This document shows, piece by piece, positions 58,593 through 64,000 of a stretch of 64,000 nucleotides of DNA (position 1 is its first letter; each line of letters starts with the position of its first letter). The position numbers were made by a program, and so were the translations under genes. The notes below the pieces were generated by a model. That model was given only the letters and a program-made list of their open reading frames with translations, had not been told where the DNA came from and ran no database searches. The stretch covers positions 17,317,443-17,381,442 of the forward strand of contig CM030716.1 in the NCBI GenBank assembly GCA_017979445.1. The letters run 5' to 3'. The DNA comes from Akebia trifoliata. Taxonomy: Eukaryota; Streptophyta; Magnoliopsida; Ranunculales; Lardizabalaceae.

Positions 58593-58601
58593 AAAGAGGG
58601 G
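58593..58601 (+). other. Polypurine tract of element B
   Basis: AAAGAGGGG, then CATC and the 3' LTR start at 58606. It primes second-strand synthesis. Confidence 0.85.
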
Positions 58602-58605
58602 CATC

Positions 58606-60343
58606 TGTAGACACCCCATTTTTGCATCCGCCTGATTAATCAACTCGTCAACCCGATCGCAATGATTCCAATGATGGATGTGTATTCCATTACTTTATTT
58701 TGTTACCAGATGTGTTTCAGAAATCCGGATGAGGTATCTCGAACTGACAAAACCTTAGAAATCACGCTACGCTAGGAAAATACGATCCCAGAAACATAGA
58801 AATCATCATCTTGCAAACAAAAAGAAGCTTTACGATAAAAATCACTAAAAATTGATCAAATTACCAAAATACCCCTAACCTCAAAACAATCCTAGAGCCT
58901 ACATCACGCTTAGAAAAACTCTCTCGAACACATAAAATAACAAATCGAAATCAAATAAATCATTTCACCAATTTTAATAAAATTTGACAAAATTATGAAA
59001 ATGCCCTTCATAAAGTTCATGACCATTTCACACAAAAAATTTCATAAATGACACAAACTAATATTTCCATTGAATTCCTTATGAAAAATCTATTCTAAAA
59101 CATCGAGAACATTAAAAATCGACTTGAAACGTGAAAAGTCCTCTTCGGGGGCAAAACGGTAATTTCACAATTTTCATAATTAAAAATTTCGAAATTAATA
59201 AATAAAATATTAAATAATTAAAGTGAAACATTAATGAAATTAATTTAAAATTTTGAATTGAAGAAATCGATCAATCGGACTTTCAAGTAAAATTGTTGAG
59301 TGTTCGTGAGATATTTCTTTAAGGACCCCTCCATTTGGGGGTCCAAAGAATTAAAGATATTTTAGAGGGGGGTTCTCCAAAAATTAAAAGTAAATCAAGC
59401 AAGACTGAAGTCAAGGTATTAAAGTCAATCAAGTGAGACTGAAGTCAAAATTAAAGTCAATTAAGCAAGACTGAAGTCAAAATATTAAAAGTCAATCAAT
59501 TAAGACTAAAGTCAAAACATTAAAAGTCAATTAAATAAGATCAAAAGTCATAATAGAATTCTAATTAAATAATAACTCTATCTAATAGAGTTCTAACTTA
59601 AAAATAATTCTACCTAAAACAATTCCAATTAAAACACAATTCTACCTAAAACAATTCTAACTGAAAACACAACTCTAACTAAAAGAACTCTAATTAAATA
59701 CTAACTCTATCCAAATCAACCCCTAAAAACATCTATAAATAGAAGTGCTCACACCCTATTTTCGTATCAAATCAAGAAAAAAACCCTAGGAAAAGTAGGT
59801 GAAGAAGCCCCCACAACCTCTCCAAAACCCTAATTTTGGAGCCTCAACTCCTTACCTAACACCCCTGCTCTGATTTTAGCCTAAAAAACACCCAAAAACC
59901 TCTTAAAAACATTCCAGAAATCCACAACAAATTCGAAGCACCCAGATCCAAGAAAGAGATACCTTACCTCGGAGATCAGAAATCAGATCCGGAGATAGAA
60001 CGAAGTAAGGAATACAGTACAAGGAGCTGTTTTCACCAGATCTGAGGGAATATCACCTTTGCAGATCGAAGGTAAGTTTTTTTTTTTTTTTTTTAATCTA
60101 GGTTTGTCATTAGCGATGTAGATTTATTTGGGATAAGTAGAGACCGGCAATGGCGGGCGGGGTTGGTGCCTAACACCTTCCAACCCCGTAACATGATCCC
60201 CGGATTCAGATTTTCTGTAGTAGATTAGTGTTTATCCATTTTAAAGTCAGTTTGGTTCCTAGACCACAATAACTAGGTGGCGACTCCCAAATCTCAAGGG
60301 TCAAAAGCGGATCCGCGCACCCCGCGGATCGAGGGCGCTTTCA
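58606..60343 (+). repeat. 3' LTR of element B
   Basis: Collinear with 50230-51969, with few differences (1738 versus 1740 bp). A TATA box at 59734-59741 could start transcripts that read into the DNA after 60343. A T-run after GGTAAG (60075-60095) differs in length from the 5' copy. Confidence 0.95.
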
Positions 60344-60348
60344 CCCTC

Positions 60349-60582
60349 ACATATTTTATTGTTGAAAGTAATTACATGTTCCGCGTTGACTATCTTTATC
60401 CACATTCTTTTGGGTTTTCCTTTTTGTTAACTTGTATTTTTTTTCTATTTGAATGTGCCTAAATCATCTCAATTGATTTCTTTTAGTTTATAGTCATTAG
60501 ATTTCTTTACGAGTATTTTTCTTAATTTATACATTTTATTTTTTTTATTAAATAAAAGATATCATTAAACCTTACTAAAATA

Positions 60583-60676
<94 letters not shown>

Positions 60677-61874
60677 TTTAGTGAATAAAGAACATGTAGA
60701 AGTGATTTTTGTGATCACCTCAAGATCTTCAACCTCTCGATCAGATGATCCTCTTCTCCTCAAACTCTTCCCTGTTCCCTATTACACAAAACCTCCGATG
60801 CGTAAAGTAGTTCCAGAAAATAATTGATAGAGTTTTTGAGCAAGAAAGTTGTGTACCTTTGATGTGGGGATTATCCATTATTTATTGAAGAAGAGTTTAT
60901 TTTGCACGTTTACCTTCCTTATCCTTTTTTTTTTTGGGATGAGAGTTGTGTGAGATTCCTTTACTAGGAGTCCTTCCTAATTAAGTCGCTCGAATCCTGA
61001 GAAACTAGAGATTGGAGTACGTTTTGCTCATGAAATTCTATTTCCCTGATATTTGTTTGAGCCCATTCCTTCGGTGTATCGCCCGAGCAATGTCAAGACA
61101 CAGGTCGGAAGATCGTCCTTTGTGATCCATCACTACTATTGACACGTGTCGTCATCTCACAGGTCAGAGAATTTATCCCTCCACAATGCCCATTCTTGAA
61201 AGGTCAGGAATATCCGGACTTTCTAAGAACTTGTACAGCCTTACCTCTAAGCTAGAAAGCTCATAACCTTGAGTCTTTGAAACGACACGAGTTAAGTCAG
61301 ATGCAAGTTCTCAATGCACGCATTAATTAACCGTTCCACGTGTCCTTCCTGATTGGTTTACAATCTTGAGCTGTCACCTCATTATGAAAATGTACTTAGT
61401 GCCTCTGTTTGACCTTTTAGACTGTTGGTTCCATCCACATGACGCTTTCTTATTGGCTCGACATCAAGCACATGGTGTTTGGTCTCCTCATTTTGGGGTG
61501 CAATGATGGCAGAGACAACCCATTATGAGCTCTCCCTCTTATGCAATCATACTCGTTCGATCTACCAAGGATCCCTAGGAATTTTTCCTTATAGCCCCCC
61601 TCCTTTTTATCTTTCCCAATTCTTTTCTTTCTCACTATGTTATCAAAATTTTACCATTTTTCATCTACAAAGTCTTCAAGCTTTCTCCGTTTGTCCTTTT
61701 CGTTCCAACTTTCGGCCAAGATTTCGTTCGCCGTTTGTTTTTCTTTCTTCTTCAGGTATTCCTATTTTTTGTTTCTTATTTCCCCTTTTTTCCATTTGTC
61801 TACTCTTAGTTCTTTGTTATTCCATTTTTGACCCATTTTTCCTTATTTCTCTTTGTTTTTAATCTTAAAAAAAT
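60349..61874. other. Intergenic stretch right of element B
   Basis: This continues the host DNA interrupted by element B. It includes a TA microsatellite (60580-60673). Bases 61590-61870 are strongly pyrimidine-rich on the plus strand, giving a 127-codon serine/phenylalanine-rich frame that I do not accept as a gene. Nothing else is recognised. Confidence 0.4.
60580..60673. repeat. TA microsatellite
   Basis: About 90 bases of almost pure TA repeats with two short interruptions (ATCTATATATT). Length is likely variable between individuals. Confidence 0.95.
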
Positions 61875-61958
61875 ATGGGCAAGAAGTTATATATTCCTCA
61901 AAAGCCGTTTATGGACGAATTTAGGGCTACATTTGGTATCCCTAATTTCAGGGCCTGA
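61875..61958 (+). pseudogene. Short ORF start, possible transposon remnant
   Basis: ATG opens a 27-codon frame (MGKKLYIPQKPFMDEFRATF ...) ended by TGA at 61956-61958, right after a long pyrimidine-rich, leader-like tract. It may be the start of a lost element gene. I do not recognise it. Confidence 0.25.
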
Positions 61959-62039
61959 AAACGCTCTCGGCCAATCAGTAGGATGCGGATGCCAATGTCT
62001 TTCGAGTCGTCAGGAACCATAACATAACTCCAAATGAAA

Positions 62040-62464
62040 TTCAAGCTAGTCCACAATAAAGACAATGGGTAAAAAGATATCAGATTACGAGTATCAAAAG
62101 GTGTTAGGCATCGAACCTGCCCGATCGAGGCAATTGGTCTCTACTGTGATCCAAGACTATCCTATAGTCAATGAATGAAGACTAAAGTCAAATTAGAGGT
62201 GCCTATAGTCAAGGTTGAGGTCAAATTGAGAAGACATAAGTTAAAGTCAAAGCTACCTAAGTCAATTAAAGAAACTAAGGTTAAAGTCCTAAGTGAATTA
62301 TCATCAAATTATATAAAAAAAAGTCACCGAGTCAACTTGTAATAAAAAAATTTGGAAAGTAAACTAATGAATGAGAAAAAAAAGTTTTATCTTGTTGCGG
62401 TCAAGTTTTTCTCAGGTTGCCTATGTACCATGGATCTTTTTTGGGATCAGATCGAAAGTAGTTC
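62040..62464 (-). mobile_element. Degraded Tat fragment
   Basis: GGTGTTAGGCATCGAACCTG and GGTCTCTACTGTGATCC (62100-62150) correspond to the GGTGTTAGGCACCAACCCCG / GGTCTCTACT motif of the Tat LTRs. AAGTCAA words recur (62180-62330) like the LTR subrepeats. TCTCAGGTTGCCTATGTACC and GGGATCAGATCGAAAG (62411-62460) are a third copy of the conserved box, in the orientation of element A. The whole is rearranged and truncated, and the strand is inferred from these similarities. Confidence 0.5.
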
Positions 62465-63096
62465 AAAAGATGCGTGTGAAATCTCGAAACGTGGATTAGT
62501 CAAATGAGTTGACTCATTGAGTAAAAAAACTTTTATGCATCGAGTTGACTCGATGAAAACTAGAAAAAAAATAAAAAATAACTTGATTAACCTTAAAGAA
62601 ATGCAAAAATCCAATTGTTGGGGTCCCTTCAAAAAAAGCCTAGCAAATGTTGCGATAGCTTGGGTATAAAAAACGAAGCTATGATATCCGCAGGCGTCAT
62701 TTTATGATTGCTAAACCATAAGCTTGGGAGGTTGATGATTGTTGTTACGACGAATAGCCGAGAGGAAGCAAGGGGGTGATGTCGAGAGTTGGCTACTATG
62801 AAGAGGGTAATCGAGAATTCAAGAGAATGAAAGGGAGGCCAATATAAAGTGTTCTATGTCGGTGTGAAGGGTAAAAGTGTTTTGTGTTGCTAAAACAAAG
62901 GTGAAGGGTGGTAGTTTGGGTCTGTCAAAAAATGTAAACAAAGAGTAGAAGTTTGTAGGGTGAGTTAAAATCGAGAAGGTGGTGAAGTGTGGTTGTATGA
63001 TAGAATGACTGAAAGAGAGGAAATATTAATAAGTTGGGAAAGAAAAGTTAGATGATGTGACGCTTGTTTAAACAAAGTGAGAAGAGAAAGAAGATA
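62465..63096. other. Intergenic stretch before the L2 LTR
   Basis: No gene found. G/A-rich on the plus strand (62740-63096), mostly short words such as GAAGGGT and GAGAGTTGG. It could belong to a degraded element whose ends I cannot see. Confidence 0.35.
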
Positions 63097-64000
63097 TGTG
63101 GCGCCCCACCAAACGCTAACACAATCCCAATGTCAAATCTCAAGGTACTAGGTGGCACCTCGAAATTTGGACATGGTTCCCTTTATTTATGTTAGCGTTC
63201 CACGGAACTCGAAAACTTGATAAGTCAATAATAACCAATAAATCTTATATAAAAATGTGCCAAAAGTATACAAGGTGCAGAAGATGGTAAACTGCGAACA
63301 ACATAGAGTTAGATCAGAGTTGCACAAAAGATAATAAAATACATGGTTACGAAAATTTATCCTTACTCTAACGTAGACCTAATACTCGGCCCAAAAACTA
63401 TATACACTTCCTGGACGAAATGACTCTTAGTGGAAGTAGTCCCATTGCTCACCAGGTAGTGGACTTTGGTTATCGATCTAACCAATCAGATGTTCCTCGA
63501 TTGATGGTTCCACACTCACCTCACCAGCTGTAGGCTTTGTAACTAAAAAAAGATGGAAAGAAATGGTGAGTAACAATGGTTATCTATTAGGTCCACAAAC
63601 AAATCCTACTAATAACCTCACCTAACATGATCAAGTAATCATACTAAGTCCTTTCAATACATGCAAAGTTTTTACAAATTAAATTACGATTAACTGGTAC
63701 ATATAGCCAATGATGAGCAACTAAACAGTTTAAAGGTTCACATAACATCAGTCTTCAATACTCACTATATATTTTCATTTTTATACAAATATAATTGACA
63801 ACATTGAAATAATAAACAATTTATAATTCAAAATAGATCAGCAAGTACATATTACACAAAGGTGGAGTAGTGAAATTAGAGAGTTGGGATTCACGATTGG
63901 ATCACTCCTAATTGGGATATGATATTACAACATTTTACTAGCTTTTAGTTTCTGATTTTGTGGCTAATTGCTGTGCTTACCACACTAGGTGACCATTTAT
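63097..64000 (-). repeat. L2-family LTR, inverted copy, cut by window end
   Basis: It begins TGTGGCGCCCCACC, the reverse complement of the end of the 15361-18531 LTR (GGGGCGCCACA). The matching continues through the GGTGGCACCTCGAAATTT and AACATAAA-type words. It runs off the window after 904 bases, so solo or full status is unknown. Confidence 0.85.

Larger units (their letters stand above)
50230..60343 (+). mobile_element. Complete young non-autonomous Tat/Ogre LTR retrotransposon B
   Basis: A 10.1-kb element with LTRs 50230-51969 and 58606-60343, primer site 51971-51988, polypurine tract 58593-58601, and perfect CCCTC duplications at 50225-50229 and 60344-60348. The two LTRs differ at only a few positions in the stretches I compared, so it inserted recently. 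The interior has only a short RT-start trace and a broken integrase end, with no gag, protease, RT core or RNase H. It therefore must use proteins supplied by autonomous relatives. It shares its plan with element A. Confidence 0.95.

Noticed and set aside
61479..61862. A 127-codon serine/phenylalanine-rich frame
   Set aside because: The tract is pyrimidine-rich and low in complexity, with no domain or splice context.

Overview
The window is nuclear DNA of a flowering plant, probably a eudicot. It is AT-rich, full of nested LTR retrotransposons and MITEs, and holds one clearly functional gene: a class III HD-ZIP transcription factor of the PHABULOSA/PHAVOLUTA clade (29711-41003, + strand). The gene has 18 exons that join without a frame break into an 845-residue protein (homeodomain, leucine zipper, START, MEKHLA). 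An intact miR165/166 site is created by splicing exon 4 to exon 5. I cannot name the species.

Left part (1-23454). The backbone is one old, broken Ty3/gypsy element of the Tat/Ogre lineage on the + strand, called G1 here. Its integrase is cut into pieces (61-905, 11278-11378, 12587-12998), an antisense extra ORF lies downstream (19670-20782), and its 3' LTR is 21752-23454. Several insertions interrupt G1: an LTR running off the left edge (1-60), a complete minus-strand Tat element A (906-11272, imperfect 5-bp TSD), an unclassified 1.2-kb insertion (11379-12580), a solo LTR of the A/B family (13252-15020, TSD TCACC), and a 3.2-kb solo LTR of another family (15361-18531, TSD GTAGA).

Middle (23455-50229). 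A solo LTR (25433-27448, TSD GTTCC) sits in the loop of an inverted repeat. A hAT-like MITE lies just upstream of the HD-ZIP III gene. The gene's introns carry several short inverted-repeat elements, including three copies of one MITE family. Downstream is a truncated endogenous pararetrovirus (minus strand, 42734-45908), bracketed by two 348-349-bp direct repeats. Further on are a Tourist-like MITE, a promoter/leader-like stretch with a TATA box and GA repeats (48531-49100), and another inverted-repeat element (49604-49969).

Right part (50230-64000). A young, structurally complete but coding-defective Tat element B (50230-60343) has nearly equal LTRs, a perfect CCCTC duplication, a tRNA-Arg-type primer site, a polypurine tract and a 3' tandem array. 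After it come a (TA)n tract, a degraded Tat fragment near 62 kb, and a minus-strand copy of the 3.2-kb LTR family running off the right edge.

Elements A and B share a plan: LTR, tRNA-Arg primer site, 5' non-coding region with tandem repeats, almost no gag-pol, a degenerate integrase end, a conserved non-coding box, a roughly 51-bp tandem array, polypurine tract, LTR. They look like members of a non-autonomous Tat family copied by proteins of intact relatives.
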